This document shows, in pieces, positions 9,599 to 18,923 of a DNA stretch of 64,000 bases. Source of the stretch: Neisseria lactamica (lineage in GTDB: Bacteria; Pseudomonadota; Gammaproteobacteria; Burkholderiales; Neisseriaceae); NCBI RefSeq assembly GCF_901482445.1, contig NZ_LR590477.1, positions 1,116,001-1,180,000 on the forward strand, in the 5' to 3' direction. Under the pieces are notes generated by a model. It was not told where the DNA came from, did not search any database, and worked only from the letters and a program-made list of their open reading frames with translations. Made by a program: the position numbers and the translations under genes. Numbering within the stretch: the first letter of the stretch is position 1; every line of letters starts with the position of its first letter.

Positions 9599-10049
9599 CC
9601 GGATTCCTATCCCTTGTCCGTTGTCGAAAACGGCATCATACACTGGATTCGGGCAAAGCCGGCGGCTTGTTTTCGCGGTTTTGCGCCGTAGGCGCGCCCT
9701 GCCCGACCGCCCGGAACGTCAAAATGCCGTCTGAGTGCCGTTTGCGCCTTATGCTTCCGAAAGAGAGTGCGCGTTCAAATCCCCTTTTTTCATTATTCCC
9801 GAACAAAAAAAGCCGGGAATATGCGGGCGCATCCCTTCCGCTTATCATCCGATTGGCAGAAAAATGCCGTCTGAAAAAGCATTTCTTTTTCAGACGGCAT
9901 TTTTCAGGCTGTCCGCCATATGCCGCCGGTACGGTTTTGTTTTATCCGGCAAAACAGTCCGCCATTCGAACCAATGAAACCGTCTTACCCTTGCAAACAG
10001 ACAAAACCGCCCCTTGTTCAAACACCGCTTTTTTATCCGGACACAAAAC
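9599..10049. other. Intergenic region between ldhA and prfA
   Basis: This 450-base stretch holds two single uptake sequences and the hairpin listed separately. The open frames here read through uptake sequences and have no family resemblance. I see no gene, RNA or mobile element. Confidence 0.5.
9861..9904. terminator. Uptake-sequence hairpin after prfA
   Basis: AAAATGCCGTCTGAAAAAG and its inverted copy enclose a short loop, with T and A runs outside. It lies downstream of prfA on the minus strand. Confidence 0.7.
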
Positions 10050-11126
10050 TCAATCGCCCATCGCCGCCAAAAGCTCTGCCTGATGTTCGGCAATCAGGGC
10101 ATCGGTGATTTCTGCCAAATCACCGTCCATCACAAAATCCAGCTTGTGCAGGGTGAGGTTGATGCGGTGGTCGGTTACCCTGCCTTGGGGATAGTTGTAG
10201 GTGCGGATGCGTTCGCTGCGGTCTCCGCTGCCGATGAGGGATTTGCGTTCGGCGGCTTCTTTGGCTTGGGCTTCGCGTTTTTGCGCGTCGTTCAGGCGGG
10301 CGGCGAGGACTTTCATCGCCTGCGCTTTGTTGGCGTGTTGGCTGCGCCCGTCTTGGCACTCGACCACCATACCGGTGGGCAGGTGGGTGATGCGGACGGC
10401 GGAATCGGTTTTGTTGATGTGCTGACCGCCCGCGCCGGATGCGCGGAAGGTGTCGATACGCAGATCGGCGGGGTTCAACTCGATGTCTTCGAGTTCGTCC
10501 GCTTCGGGCATGACGGCGACGGTGCAGGCGGAAGTATGGATGCGGCCTTGGCTTTCGGTGGCGGGGACGCGCTGCACGCGGTGGCCGCCCGATTCAAATT
10601 TCAGACGGCTGTACGCCCCGAGTCCGACAATACGGGCGATGACTTCTTTATAGCCGCCCAATTCGCTTTCGTTGGCGGACACGATTTCGACCTGCCAGCG
10701 GTTGCGCTCGGCATAGCGGCTGTACATACGCAGCAAATCGCCGGCAAACAGCGCGGCTTCGTCGCCGCCCGTTCCGGCGCGTACTTCGATAAAGATGTTT
10801 TTGTCGTCGTCGGCATCTTTGGGCAGCAGCAGTTTTTGCAGTTCGGTATCGAGTTCGTCGATTTTGGCTTTTGCCGCTTCGATTTCTTCGGCGGCAAAGT
10901 CTTTCATTTCGGGGTCGGACAACATTTCTTCGGCATCCGCCAAGTCGCTTTGGGCAAGCCGATAGTTTTGGAATACTTCGACGACGGGGGTCAGTTCGGC
11001 GTGTTCGCGCGTGAGTTTGCGGTAGTTGTCTATATCGGACGTGGCTTCGGGTTGTCCGAGCAAGTGGGTGACTTCTTCCAACCGGTCGCCGAGTTGTTGC
11101 AGTTTTTCTAAGATAGACGGCTTCAT
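10050..11126 (-). CDS. prfA: Peptide chain release factor 1
   Basis: A 358-residue class I release factor that recognises UAA and UAG and triggers peptide release. The RF1-type tripeptide PAT lies in RVPATESQGRIH, and the GGQ motif in RASGAGGQHINK (about residue 234); the RF2 tripeptide SPF is absent. The length is normal. It is followed on the minus strand by an uptake-sequence hairpin and preceded by a gap of about 75 bases from the tatD-type gene. Confidence 0.96.
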   Translation of the reverse strand: MKPSILEKLQQLGDRLEEVTHLLGQPEATSDIDNYRKLTREHAELTPVVEVFQNYRLAQSDLADAEEMLSDPEMKDFAAEEIEAAKAKIDELDTELQKLLLPKDADDDKNIFIEVRAGTGGDEAALFAGDLLRMYSRYAERNRWQVEIVSANESELGGYKEVIARIVGLGAYSRLKFESGGHRVQRVPATESQGRIHTSACTVAVMPEADELEDIELNPADLRIDTFRASGAGGQHINKTDSAVRITHLPTGMVVECQDGRSQHANKAQAMKVLAARLNDAQKREAQAKEAAERKSLIGSGDRSERIRTYNYPQGRVTDHRINLTLHKLDFVMDGDLAEITDALIAEHQAELLAAMGD

Positions 11127-11202
11127 AATTCTTCCATAACAAACGCCGCCTGAAGTTCAGACGGCATCAAAACGCATTTAATTATAATCGGTTTTTCAAG
11201 CC

Positions 11203-11976
11203 TCAAGCAGGCGGATTCTCCAAAATATCGACGTTTGCCTCCGTTGCGGCGGCGATTTCCGCTACGCTTGTACCGCGTATTTCCGCAACAACCTCGGCGA
11301 TCGGCAAAATATTGGCAGGCGTATTAATCTCCTTTTTCAGCATAAACGGGCTATCCGTTTCCAATACGAAATCCCCGTCGTTCAAGGCTTTAAGCGTATC
11401 GCGTATTTTTCGCGCGTTCGGATTGAGCAACAGCGAACCGATGCCGATTTTGAAACCCAGTTTCGTCAACACGCGCGCTTCTTCAATGCTGCCGGAAAAG
11501 GCGTGAACAATACCGCCTCGGGTAAAACCCGTTTGTTTGACGGCGGCGGCGATGTCGGCGGCGGCTTTGAGATTGTGGACAATCACACGGCGGCGCAGGG
11601 TTTGCGCGATTTCAAGCTGGCGGCTGAAGACTTGGATTTGCCGTTCGCGCTGCTGTGGCGTTTGGGTTTTGTCGTAAAAATCCAAGCCGATTTCGCCGAC
11701 CCACGCGCCGGGATAACGCGCCAATACGGCTGCCAAACCGGCGAAATCTTGTTCCGCAATGCCGTCTGAAAACCAAGGATGGATACCGAAGGCAACCCGG
11801 ATGCCGTGTTCGGACGGTATTTCCGCCAAATCCGCCACGTCCTGCCAATCCTGCGGGCGCGTCGCGGGAACGATAAACCGCCCTACTCCAGCTTCCCGCG
11901 CTGCGGTCAAAACGTGCGGCAGGTTTTTGCGTAAGGCGGGATCGGCGAGATGGCAGTGGGTGTCGGTGAAGTTCAT
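11203..11976 (-). CDS. TatD-family metal-dependent deoxyribonuclease
   Basis: A 257-residue TIM-barrel hydrolase. Metal ligands are visible in TDTHCHL (5-11), GEIGLDFYDK, VHNLKAA and HAFSG, and ETDSPFM near the C-terminus. TatD proteins are Mg-dependent nucleases linked to DNA repair and RNA quality control. It starts seven bases after the ansA stop codon, so the pair is probably one transcript. Which paralogue it is (TatD, YcfH or YjjV type) cannot be settled here. Confidence 0.85.
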   Translation of the reverse strand: MNFTDTHCHLADPALRKNLPHVLTAAREAGVGRFIVPATRPQDWQDVADLAEIPSEHGIRVAFGIHPWFSDGIAEQDFAGLAAVLARYPGAWVGEIGLDFYDKTQTPQQRERQIQVFSRQLEIAQTLRRRVIVHNLKAAADIAAAVKQTGFTRGGIVHAFSGSIEEARVLTKLGFKIGIGSLLLNPNARKIRDTLKALNDGDFVLETDSPFMLKKEINTPANILPIAEVVAEIRGTSVAEIAAATEANVDILENPPA

Positions 11977-11983
11977 TTCGATT

Positions 11984-12976
11984 TCACAATAATTGCAGTC
12001 TTGCCAACTCTTTTTCCACCTCTTCCTTACCCCAGCCTTGCGATACGGCGAGGGTCATCAGCGCGGTGGCGGTTTCGAGGTTGCATTTGCCGCCGTTGAT
12101 GATGCCCGAGTTGCGGAACGCGTTGCCTTGCGCGTAAACGGCGGCGGTTTTGCCTTGTCGGACTTGGCTGATGTTGAGCAGCAGTTTGCCCTGCCGCGCG
12201 AAGTCTCGGACGGCGCGGATAAAACCTTCGTCTGCGGGCGTGTTGCCGTGTCCGTAGCTTTGCAGGATAAGGGCGTGGGCGGAAAGCTGTCCGAGTCCGT
12301 CGGCAAGTTCTTGGACGGCAAAGCCGGGGATAAGCGTACGGACGGCGATTTTTGTCTGCGGGTCGGGATAGCGGATTTTGAGGCCGTCTGAAACATCCGC
12401 CGCGTCTTGGTTCGGGATGCGGAGATTGTGCCAACCCCGGGTTTCGTCCCATTCGGCAAGTGCGCCGAAATGCGGATTGTCGAAGCCTGCGGCGGTTTCG
12501 GTGCTGACTTTGCTGCTGCCGACGGCGGGATACAGTTTGCCATCAAACGCGATGACGGTTTGTTTGAGCTTGAGGCTGAAAGCGGCAACAGCGGTGGAGA
12601 GATTGCGCGGGGCATCGCTGTTTTCAGCGGCGTAAGGCCATTGGGAACCGGTCAGGACGATCGGTTTGTCCAAACCTTGCAGGGCGAGCGCAAACAGATT
12701 GGCGGTATAGGCGAGCGTGTCCGTGCCGTGCAGCACCAGGATGCCGTCGCATGAAGAGAGTTTGGCGGCAATGATGTTCAGCCAATCGCACCAGTGTTGC
12801 AGCGTAACGGAAGAGGAATCAATCAAGGGATTGCAGACGTGCCACTCGAAGTCGAGGCCGTCTGAAAAAGGGGAAAGGGCTTGGCTGACCAGCGCGGTAT
12901 CGGGGCGCAGGCCTTCGCTGCTTTGGGTCATACCGATTGTGCCGCCCGTGTAAAGGACGAAGATTTTTTGCTTCAT
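11984..12976 (-). CDS. ansA: L-asparaginase, type I (cytoplasmic)
   Basis: A 330-residue enzyme hydrolysing asparagine to aspartate and ammonia. The two threonine-containing motifs are present: YTGGTIGM (9-16) and LHGTDTLAYT (about 88-97). There is no signal peptide, which fits the low-affinity cytoplasmic class. ATG 12976 is used; the longer frame starts with an unrelated eight-residue extension. It is upstream partner of the tatD-type gene. Confidence 0.87.
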   Translation of the reverse strand: MKQKIFVLYTGGTIGMTQSSEGLRPDTALVSQALSPFSDGLDFEWHVCNPLIDSSSVTLQHWCDWLNIIAAKLSSCDGILVLHGTDTLAYTANLFALALQGLDKPIVLTGSQWPYAAENSDAPRNLSTAVAAFSLKLKQTVIAFDGKLYPAVGSSKVSTETAAGFDNPHFGALAEWDETRGWHNLRIPNQDAADVSDGLKIRYPDPQTKIAVRTLIPGFAVQELADGLGQLSAHALILQSYGHGNTPADEGFIRAVRDFARQGKLLLNISQVRQGKTAAVYAQGNAFRNSGIINGGKCNLETATALMTLAVSQGWGKEEVEKELARLQLL

Positions 12977-13185
12977 AGCGTTGTCGTACCGTCTGAACAT
13001 TAATGATGCGGCTTATTTAACTATATTTCGCACCGTCCGGCAATTTGGCGGCGGAAGCGGCTTTCAGACGGCATTGAAATGAAAAAACACCGAAGCTGCC
13101 GATATTCCTCCTTCCCGGCGATTTGCATTTGAAAACCGGCAAACTCAAAAAGGCGCGGCAGCCGCCGAATACCGGCGGCCCTGCC

Positions 13186-13869
13186 TTATTGCCTGTTCCG
13201 CGCGGCTTTTTTGGCCGCCTTGGCGGCTTTGCGCTGCGCCCGCTTTTCTTTCAATTTGCTGCGGTAAAACTGAATGCGTTGGCGTTTTTTCCACCAAATC
13301 CAAGCGACAACGGCCGCACCGATACCCAAGATAACGAAAATACCCGATTGCAGGCTGTGCATTTTCGCCATCAGCCAATCGATGTTGTGCGCGCCGTATT
13401 CACCCAGATAAATCCAAATAGGGACGGAAATCAGCGCGGCAAGCCCATCCATAATGATAAAACGCAGGTATGAAACCTTGCGGCTGATACCCGCTGTAAC
13501 GAAAACGGCCGTTCTCAAGCCGGGCAGGAAGCGGGCGACAAACAAGACCCAGTTGCCGTATTTGTCGAATTTTTCCTGAACCTGCGCGTAACGTTTCGGC
13601 GTCATAATGCGCGCAATCGGTTTGAATCTCAGGATTTTCTGCCCCCAAATCCGCCCGGCGGCAAACATCACGCCGTCCCCGACCAATACGCCGAGCATCC
13701 CGACTGCAAACATCATATGCGGATTGGTATAACCCATACCCGAAATCACGCCGCCTGTTACTAGGGTCAAATCCTCGGGAATCGGCACGCCGAAACCGCA
13801 GATGACCAAAACGAAAAACACGGCTGCGTAGCCGTATTCGACAAAAAAGGCTTCCAAAAGGGCAAACAT
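13186..13869 (-). CDS. DedA-family inner-membrane protein
   Basis: A 227-residue polytopic membrane protein. Conserved DedA elements are visible: GVPIPEDLTLVTGG (26-39), a glycine-rich membrane segment, and RFLPGLRTAVFVTAGIS, with the essential arginine and proline. The C-terminus is strongly basic. DedA proteins act as proton-linked lipid flippases or transporters needed for envelope homeostasis. The substrate of this paralogue cannot be assigned. Confidence 0.85.
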   Translation of the reverse strand: MFALLEAFFVEYGYAAVFFVLVICGFGVPIPEDLTLVTGGVISGMGYTNPHMMFAVGMLGVLVGDGVMFAAGRIWGQKILRFKPIARIMTPKRYAQVQEKFDKYGNWVLFVARFLPGLRTAVFVTAGISRKVSYLRFIIMDGLAALISVPIWIYLGEYGAHNIDWLMAKMHSLQSGIFVILGIGAAVVAWIWWKKRQRIQFYRSKLKEKRAQRKAAKAAKKAARNRQ

Positions 13870-13950
13870 AGCGGATATTCCATTGTCGGAGATAAAAAGT
13901 CAGAACAAGCCGAAACATTTTCTGCGCGAAACGGCATTCTATCAAAGATT

Positions 13951-14011
13951 ATGCCGTCTGAAAGCGGCAGGGGGCAGATTCGCGTGCCCGCCGCCCGTTC
14001 AGACGGCATTT
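13951..14011 (-). terminator. Uptake-sequence hairpin after glmM
   Basis: ATGCCGTCTGAA at 13951 is matched by its inverted copy near 13998, separated by a loop of about 35 bases. The long loop makes terminator function less certain than at the other sites. Confidence 0.45.
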
Positions 14012-14057
14012 AAACAGAAAACCGCCCGGTTCTGAAAACGGTTTTGCCTGATTTTGC

Positions 14058-15392
14058 CTAAATGCCGCCGATGGCGGCGGCGATACGTTCCGCCCCGTCG
14101 CGCGCCCAATCCGCCTGCCGCGCTTCAACCATCACGCGCACGACCGGTTCGGTTCCCGAAGCGCGCAACACAACCCTTCCTTTGCCTTCGAGTTCTTTTT
14201 CCACTTCCGCCAACACGGTTTTTGAGGCTTCCTGCCAGTTTTGCCCCTTGCCGATACGGACATTAATCATCGTTTGCGGATACGGCTGCCAGTCAGCGCA
14301 AACAGCGGCGAGGTCTTGGTTCAGCGTTTGCAATGCCGCCAAGACTTGCAGCGCGGAAATAATGCCGTCGCCGGTATTGTGTTTGTCCATACACAGGATA
14401 TGCCCGCTCGCTTCGCCGCCGACGAGCCAGCCGCGCCGGTTTAATTGTTCCAACACATAGCGGTCGCCGACTTTGGCACGGCAGAAATCCACGCCCTGCT
14501 CTTTCAATGCGTTTTCCATCGCCATATTGGTCATCACCGTACCGACCACGCCGCCGATGTTGACACCTTCGCCGGCGCGGGCTTTGGCGATGACGTAAAT
14601 CAGGCTGTCGCCGTCGTAAACCTGCCCGTTTTTATCGACCATCATCAGGCGGTCGCCGTCGCCGTCCAGCGCGATGCCGTAGTCTGCCTCGTTTTGCAAC
14701 ACGGCGGCTTGGAGAGTTTTGGTATGGGTTGCGCCGCATTTTTCATTGATATTGTAGCCGTTAGGTTCGTTGCCGATGCTGACGACTTGTGCGCCCAGTT
14801 CGTGAAACACTTTGGGTGCGGCGCTGTAAGCCGCGCCGTTGGCGGCATCGACGACCAGCTTCAGCCCGCGCAAATCGGAATGCGTAGGGAAGGTGGATTT
14901 GCAAAATTCGATATAGCGGTCGTCCGCGCCGTTGATGCGGCGTGCGCGCCCGAGGCGGGCGGAAGGCTGTGTTTTCATTTCTTCATCGATTTTGGCTTCG
15001 ATTTCCAACTCGACTTCATCGCTCAATTTCACGCCGCCCTCGGCAAAGAATTTGATGCCGTTGTCGGAATAGGCATTGTGCGACGCGGAAATCATCACAC
15101 CGGCGGACAAACGCAGCGCACGGGTCAGATAAGCCACGCCGGGCGTAGGCAGCGGACCGGTTTGGATAACGTTGACACCTGCGGCGGTAAAACCCGCCAC
15201 CAAAGCGGCCTCCAGCATATAGCCGGAAATCCGCGTATCCTTGCCGATTAAAACAGTCGGTTTCTGGCCGGTGTCGTGCTGAACCAAAACCTGCCCCGCC
15301 GCATAGCCGAGTTTCAATACAAAATCGGGCGTAATCGGAAACTGCCCGACTTCGCCGCGCACGCCGTCCGTGCCGAAATATTTTTTTGCCAT
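14058..15392 (-). CDS. glmM: Phosphoglucosamine mutase
   Basis: A 444-residue enzyme interconverting glucosamine-6-phosphate and glucosamine-1-phosphate for peptidoglycan and lipid A synthesis. The phosphoserine loop ISASHNAYSDNG (101-112), the metal-binding DGDGDRLMMVD and the substrate loop GGEASGH are all present, and the C-terminal RASGTEPVVRVMVEA closes the active site. Two adjacent ATGs occur; MAKKYFGTDGVRG is the usual start. Confidence 0.96.
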   Translation of the reverse strand: MAKKYFGTDGVRGEVGQFPITPDFVLKLGYAAGQVLVQHDTGQKPTVLIGKDTRISGYMLEAALVAGFTAAGVNVIQTGPLPTPGVAYLTRALRLSAGVMISASHNAYSDNGIKFFAEGGVKLSDEVELEIEAKIDEEMKTQPSARLGRARRINGADDRYIEFCKSTFPTHSDLRGLKLVVDAANGAAYSAAPKVFHELGAQVVSIGNEPNGYNINEKCGATHTKTLQAAVLQNEADYGIALDGDGDRLMMVDKNGQVYDGDSLIYVIAKARAGEGVNIGGVVGTVMTNMAMENALKEQGVDFCRAKVGDRYVLEQLNRRGWLVGGEASGHILCMDKHNTGDGIISALQVLAALQTLNQDLAAVCADWQPYPQTMINVRIGKGQNWQEASKTVLAEVEKELEGKGRVVLRASGTEPVVRVMVEARQADWARDGAERIAAAIGGI

Positions 15393-15463
15393 CATTTGCT
15401 CCGAGCATGTGAACCGTTGTCCGAGATTATACAGTCAGTTTGTGCCTTGCTGTCTGCACCATT

Positions 15464-15502
15464 GATGCCGTCTGAAGCCGCCCCGCCCTTTTCAGACGGC
15501 AT
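15464..15502 (-). terminator. Terminator after folP
   Basis: ATGCCGTCTGAA and its inverted copy form a stem between folP and glmM, which are both on the minus strand. Confidence 0.7.
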
Positions 15503-15521
15503 AAAGTATGCGAACCGCTGT

Positions 15522-16373
15522 TTACAGATTGATGCCCAACGCTTCCCACACCTTCAACGCATCCGCCGTCGCCTTCACATCATGCACCCGCACGATTTGC
15601 GCGCCGCGCGCCACGGAAGCCAGCGCCGCCGCCACGCTGCCGTGTACGCGTGCCGCCGCGTCTGCCTCGCCGGTCAGCTCGCCTATCATGCGCTTGCGCG
15701 ACACGCCGACCAGCAGCGGCAAACCGGTTTCCGCCATCAATTCGGGCAAATGCCGCATCAGCGCGATATTGTGTTGCAGGGTTTTGCCGAAGCCGAAACC
15801 CGGGTCGAGTGTGATGCGTTGCGGGGCGATGCCTGCCGCGATGCATTCCGCCGCCCGCGCCTTCAAATACCTTGCCACTTCACCGACAACATCCTGATAT
15901 TTCGGATTAATCTGCATGTTTTCCGGCAAGCCCTGCATGTGCATCAGGCAAATGCCCGTATCCGCCTGACGCGCCAGCAATTCGACCGCGCCTTCGTCGG
16001 TCAACGCCGCCACATCGTTAATAATATCGATGCCGCCAAGTGCCAACGCTTTTTCCATAACTACCGTGCGGCGCGTGTCCAAACTGACGGGAACGCCCCA
16101 CCCCGCCACTTCCGCCAAAACAGGCGCAACCCGCGCCCATTCTTCTTCAGGCGAAACATAATCCGCACCCGGCCGCGTCGATTCGCCGCCGATGTCGAGA
16201 ATGTCCGCACCCTCTTTCAAAAGCCGTTCGGCGTGCGCCAAAGCGGTTTTGGCGTTTTGCGAATACGCGCCGCCGTCGGAAAAAGAATCGGGCGTGAGAT
16301 TCACGATGCCCATGATTTTCGGCTTGTCCAAACCGATTTCAAACCGTCCTGCCTGCCAAACGCATCCGACCAT
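15522..16373 (-). CDS. folP: Dihydropteroate synthase
   Basis: A 283-residue TIM-barrel enzyme joining p-aminobenzoate and 6-hydroxymethyl-dihydropterin pyrophosphate; it is the sulfonamide target. MGIVNLTPDSFSDGG (21-35) and the loop-2 GGESTRPGA (62-70) are intact. Residues reported to change in resistant Neisseria look wild type: Phe31, Pro68, Gly194 and Arg228, with no Ser-Gly insertion after 194. The ATG has GGAGG seven bases upstream. A Correia element lies 157 bases upstream with its promoter-like end facing this gene. Confidence 0.95.
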   Translation of the reverse strand: MVGCVWQAGRFEIGLDKPKIMGIVNLTPDSFSDGGAYSQNAKTALAHAERLLKEGADILDIGGESTRPGADYVSPEEEWARVAPVLAEVAGWGVPVSLDTRRTVVMEKALALGGIDIINDVAALTDEGAVELLARQADTGICLMHMQGLPENMQINPKYQDVVGEVARYLKARAAECIAAGIAPQRITLDPGFGFGKTLQHNIALMRHLPELMAETGLPLLVGVSRKRMIGELTGEADAAARVHGSVAAALASVARGAQIVRVHDVKATADALKVWEALGINL

Positions 16374-16530
16374 ATCCGTGCCTCCGGAATAAAAAGCAAA
16401 TTATATGCCGTCCGAACAAAACTTGTCCGTTTCAGACGGCATCGGCATTTCAAAAAAGCCTCCCGCCAACTCCGCCGCCGTATGAAATATGCCCGCCCCT
16501 GCGAACGCGGCAACACCCCTTTATGCAAGA

Positions 16531-16685
16531 TATAGTGGATTAACAAAAATCAGGACAAGGCGACGAAGCCGCAGACAGTACAAATAGTACGGAACCGATT
16601 CACTTGGTGCTTGAGCACCTTAGAGAATCGTTCTCTTTGAGCTAAGGCGAGGCAACGCCGTACCGGTTTTTGTTAATCCACTATA
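16531..16685. mobile_element. Correia repeat-enclosed element (CREE) 1
   Basis: A 155-base element bounded by TATAGTGGATTAACAAA and its inverted copy TTTGTTAATCCACTATA, the hallmark of neisserial Correia elements. The internal sequence matches the copy at 37834-37988 in the opposite orientation. The end bearing TTGTCC-N18-TATATC (read leftwards) points to folP; the right end creates a TATAAT at 16682-16687 but with no good -35. Confidence 0.93.
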
Positions 16686-16756
16686 ATCCGCCCGCATAAA
16701 ATAGGATTGCCGCAAGCCGTGTTATACTGCGGCGTGTTTTACGGATTGTTCGGGCT

Positions 16757-18859
16757 ATGGATTTATTATCGGTCTTCCACAAATACCGTCTGAAATATGC
16801 GGTAGCGGTGCTGACGATGCTGCTTTTGGCGGCAATCGGGCTGCACGCGTCCGTCTATCGCATCTTCACGCCTGAAAACATCCGAAGCCGCCTCCAACAA
16901 AGCATTGCCCATACGCACCGGAAAATCTCGTTTGATGCGGATATAGGGCGCAGGCTTCTGCCCCGGCCGACCGTCATCCTGAAAAACCTGACCATTACCG
17001 AACCCGGCAGCAACCGGACTGCCGTTTCCGTCAAAGAAACCAAAATCGGATTGGGCTGGAAAAATCTGTGGTCGGATCGGATACAGATTGAAAAATGGGT
17101 GGTTTCGGGCGCGGAACTTGCCCTGACGCGCGACGGGAAAGGCGTTTGGAATATCCAAGACCTGATCGACAACCCAAAACGCAAAGCCTCGGTAAACCGC
17201 ATCATCATCGAAAACAGTACCGTCCGCCTCGACTTGCCGCAAGACCGGCTTACCCTGAAGGAAGTCAGCCTCAACCTGCAATCCCCCGATTCGGCGGGGC
17301 AGCAGTTTGAAAGTTCGGGCATACTGGTTTGGGGGAAGCTGTCCGTCCCGTGGAAAAGCAGGGGGCTGTTCCTTTCAGACGGCATCGGCACGCCCAAAAT
17401 CTCACCGTTCCATTTCGAAGCCGAGACCGCCCTGAACGGACACCGCATTGCCGTTTCCACCACCGGCAGCCCCACGATCCGCTTCAATGCCGGCGGGGCG
17501 GATGCCGCCGACCTCGCCCTGCGTGCCGACACCGCCTTCCACAACCTCCACCTGACCGCCCAAATCCCTGCGCTGGCACTCAGGAACAACGGCATCAAAA
17601 TTGAAACCGCCAACGGGACATTTACCGCTGCCGGCGAAAATTCCCAGTGGGGCGGATCGTTCAAACTCGATAGGGCCGACCTCCATCCCGGCATCGGCAA
17701 CATCGGCAACGCCGAAATCTCCGGCAACGTCAAAACACCCCGCCTTCAAACCAATTTTTCCCTCGGCTCGCCATTGGTCTGGAGCCGGGACAACGGGCTG
17801 GAAGCACCGCGCCTGCATATATCGACCCTTCAGGATACCGTCAACCGCCTGCCGCAACCCCGTTTCATCAGCCGGCTCGACGGTTCGATGTCCATACTGA
17901 ATCTGCAAAATTGGAATGCCGAATTAAACGGCACATTCGACCGCCAGCCCGTTGCCGCAAAATTCAAATATACGCGGGAAAGTGCACCGCGTCTGGAAGC
18001 CGCCGCCGCACTGCAAAAATTGAACCTGACCCCCTATCTTGACGACTTTCGGCAACAAAACGGCAAAATATTCCCCGGCATCCTCGGCAGGCTGTCCGGC
18101 GACATCGAGGCGCACCTGAAAATCGGCAAGGTCCAACTTCCCGGCCTGCAACTGGACGATATGGAAACCTACCTCCGCGCCGACAAAGACCATATCGCGC
18201 TCAGCCGTTTCAAAGCAGGGCTTTACGGCGGGCATACCGAAGGCGGCATCAGCATCGCCAACACCCGACCCGCCACTTACCGCCTGCAGCAGAATGCAAG
18301 CAACATCCAAATCCAACCGCTGCTGCAAGACCTGTTCGGCTTCCACAGCTTCAGCGGCAACGGCGATGCGGCCATCGACCTGACTGCGGGCGGCGAAACC
18401 CGAAAAGAGCTTATCCGCTCGCTTCAGGGCAGCCTGTCGCTGAATATTTCCAACGGCGCGTGGCACGGCATCGATATGGACAGCATTTTAAAAAACGGCC
18501 TTTCCGGAAAAATCTCGGGCAGCACGCCCTTCCACCGCCTCACGCTCAACAGCGAAATTTCAGACGGCATCAGCCGCCACGTCGATACCGAACTCTTCTC
18601 CGACAGCCTCTATGTGACCGGCAACGGCTATACCAATCTGGATACGCAGGAATTGTCTGAAGACATCCTTATCCGCAACGCCGTCCGTCCGAAAAACAAA
18701 CCGATTCCCCTGAAAATCACCGGCACGGTGGACAAACCGTCCATTACCGTCGATTACGGCAGGCTGACCGGCGGCATCAATTCGCGCAAAGAGAAACAGA
18801 AAATCCTCGAAGACACCCTGCTGGAACAATGGCAGTGGCTCAAACCTAAAGAACCGTAA
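16757..18859 (+). CDS. AsmA-family inner-membrane anchored protein
   Basis: A 700-residue protein with one N-terminal membrane segment (about 15-33), then a long periplasmic region of repeated beta-strands. The AsmA N-terminus PTVILKNLTITEPG (about residues 75-88) and the C-terminal AsmA region, with DGISRHVDTELFSD and VDKPSITVDYG, are present. Relatives of this family (AsmA, TamB, YhdP) are bridge-like proteins thought to move phospholipids between membranes. It stands alone between a Correia element and the ubiD terminator. Confidence 0.85.
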   Translation: MDLLSVFHKYRLKYAVAVLTMLLLAAIGLHASVYRIFTPENIRSRLQQSIAHTHRKISFDADIGRRLLPRPTVILKNLTITEPGSNRTAVSVKETKIGLGWKNLWSDRIQIEKWVVSGAELALTRDGKGVWNIQDLIDNPKRKASVNRIIIENSTVRLDLPQDRLTLKEVSLNLQSPDSAGQQFESSGILVWGKLSVPWKSRGLFLSDGIGTPKISPFHFEAETALNGHRIAVSTTGSPTIRFNAGGADAADLALRADTAFHNLHLTAQIPALALRNNGIKIETANGTFTAAGENSQWGGSFKLDRADLHPGIGNIGNAEISGNVKTPRLQTNFSLGSPLVWSRDNGLEAPRLHISTLQDTVNRLPQPRFISRLDGSMSILNLQNWNAELNGTFDRQPVAAKFKYTRESAPRLEAAAALQKLNLTPYLDDFRQQNGKIFPGILGRLSGDIEAHLKIGKVQLPGLQLDDMETYLRADKDHIALSRFKAGLYGGHTEGGISIANTRPATYRLQQNASNIQIQPLLQDLFGFHSFSGNGDAAIDLTAGGETRKELIRSLQGSLSLNISNGAWHGIDMDSILKNGLSGKISGSTPFHRLTLNSEISDGISRHVDTELFSDSLYVTGNGYTNLDTQELSEDILIRNAVRPKNKPIPLKITGTVDKPSITVDYGRLTGGINSRKEKQKILEDTLLEQWQWLKPKEP

Positions 18860-18875
18860 ACACCCTGCGTACCAA

Positions 18876-18913
18876 AATGCCGTCTGAAACGCCCTCGCGC
18901 TTCAGACGGCATT
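18876..18913. terminator. Bidirectional terminator between asmA-type gene and ubiD
   Basis: Inverted ATGCCGTCTGAA copies, flanked by A and T runs, lie between convergent genes. Confidence 0.8.
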
Positions 18914-18923
18914 GCCGTAAAAC

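Noticed and set aside
9667..10083. 138-codon frame in the ldhA-prfA gap
   Set aside because: It reads through uptake sequences (MPSE-type peptides), overlaps prfA and lacks a ribosome-binding site.
10014..11111. Long plus-strand open frame of 365 codons
   Set aside because: It lies antisense to prfA and reads as valine/phenylalanine-rich shadow sequence with no family motif.
15276..16535. Plus-strand open frame of 419 codons
   Set aside because: It covers folP in antisense and runs into the glmM and Correia regions; no domain is recognisable.
16682..16687. TATAAT at the right end of Correia element 1 as promoter of the AsmA-type gene
   Set aside because: No -35-like hexamer lies 16-18 bases upstream, unlike the other element end.
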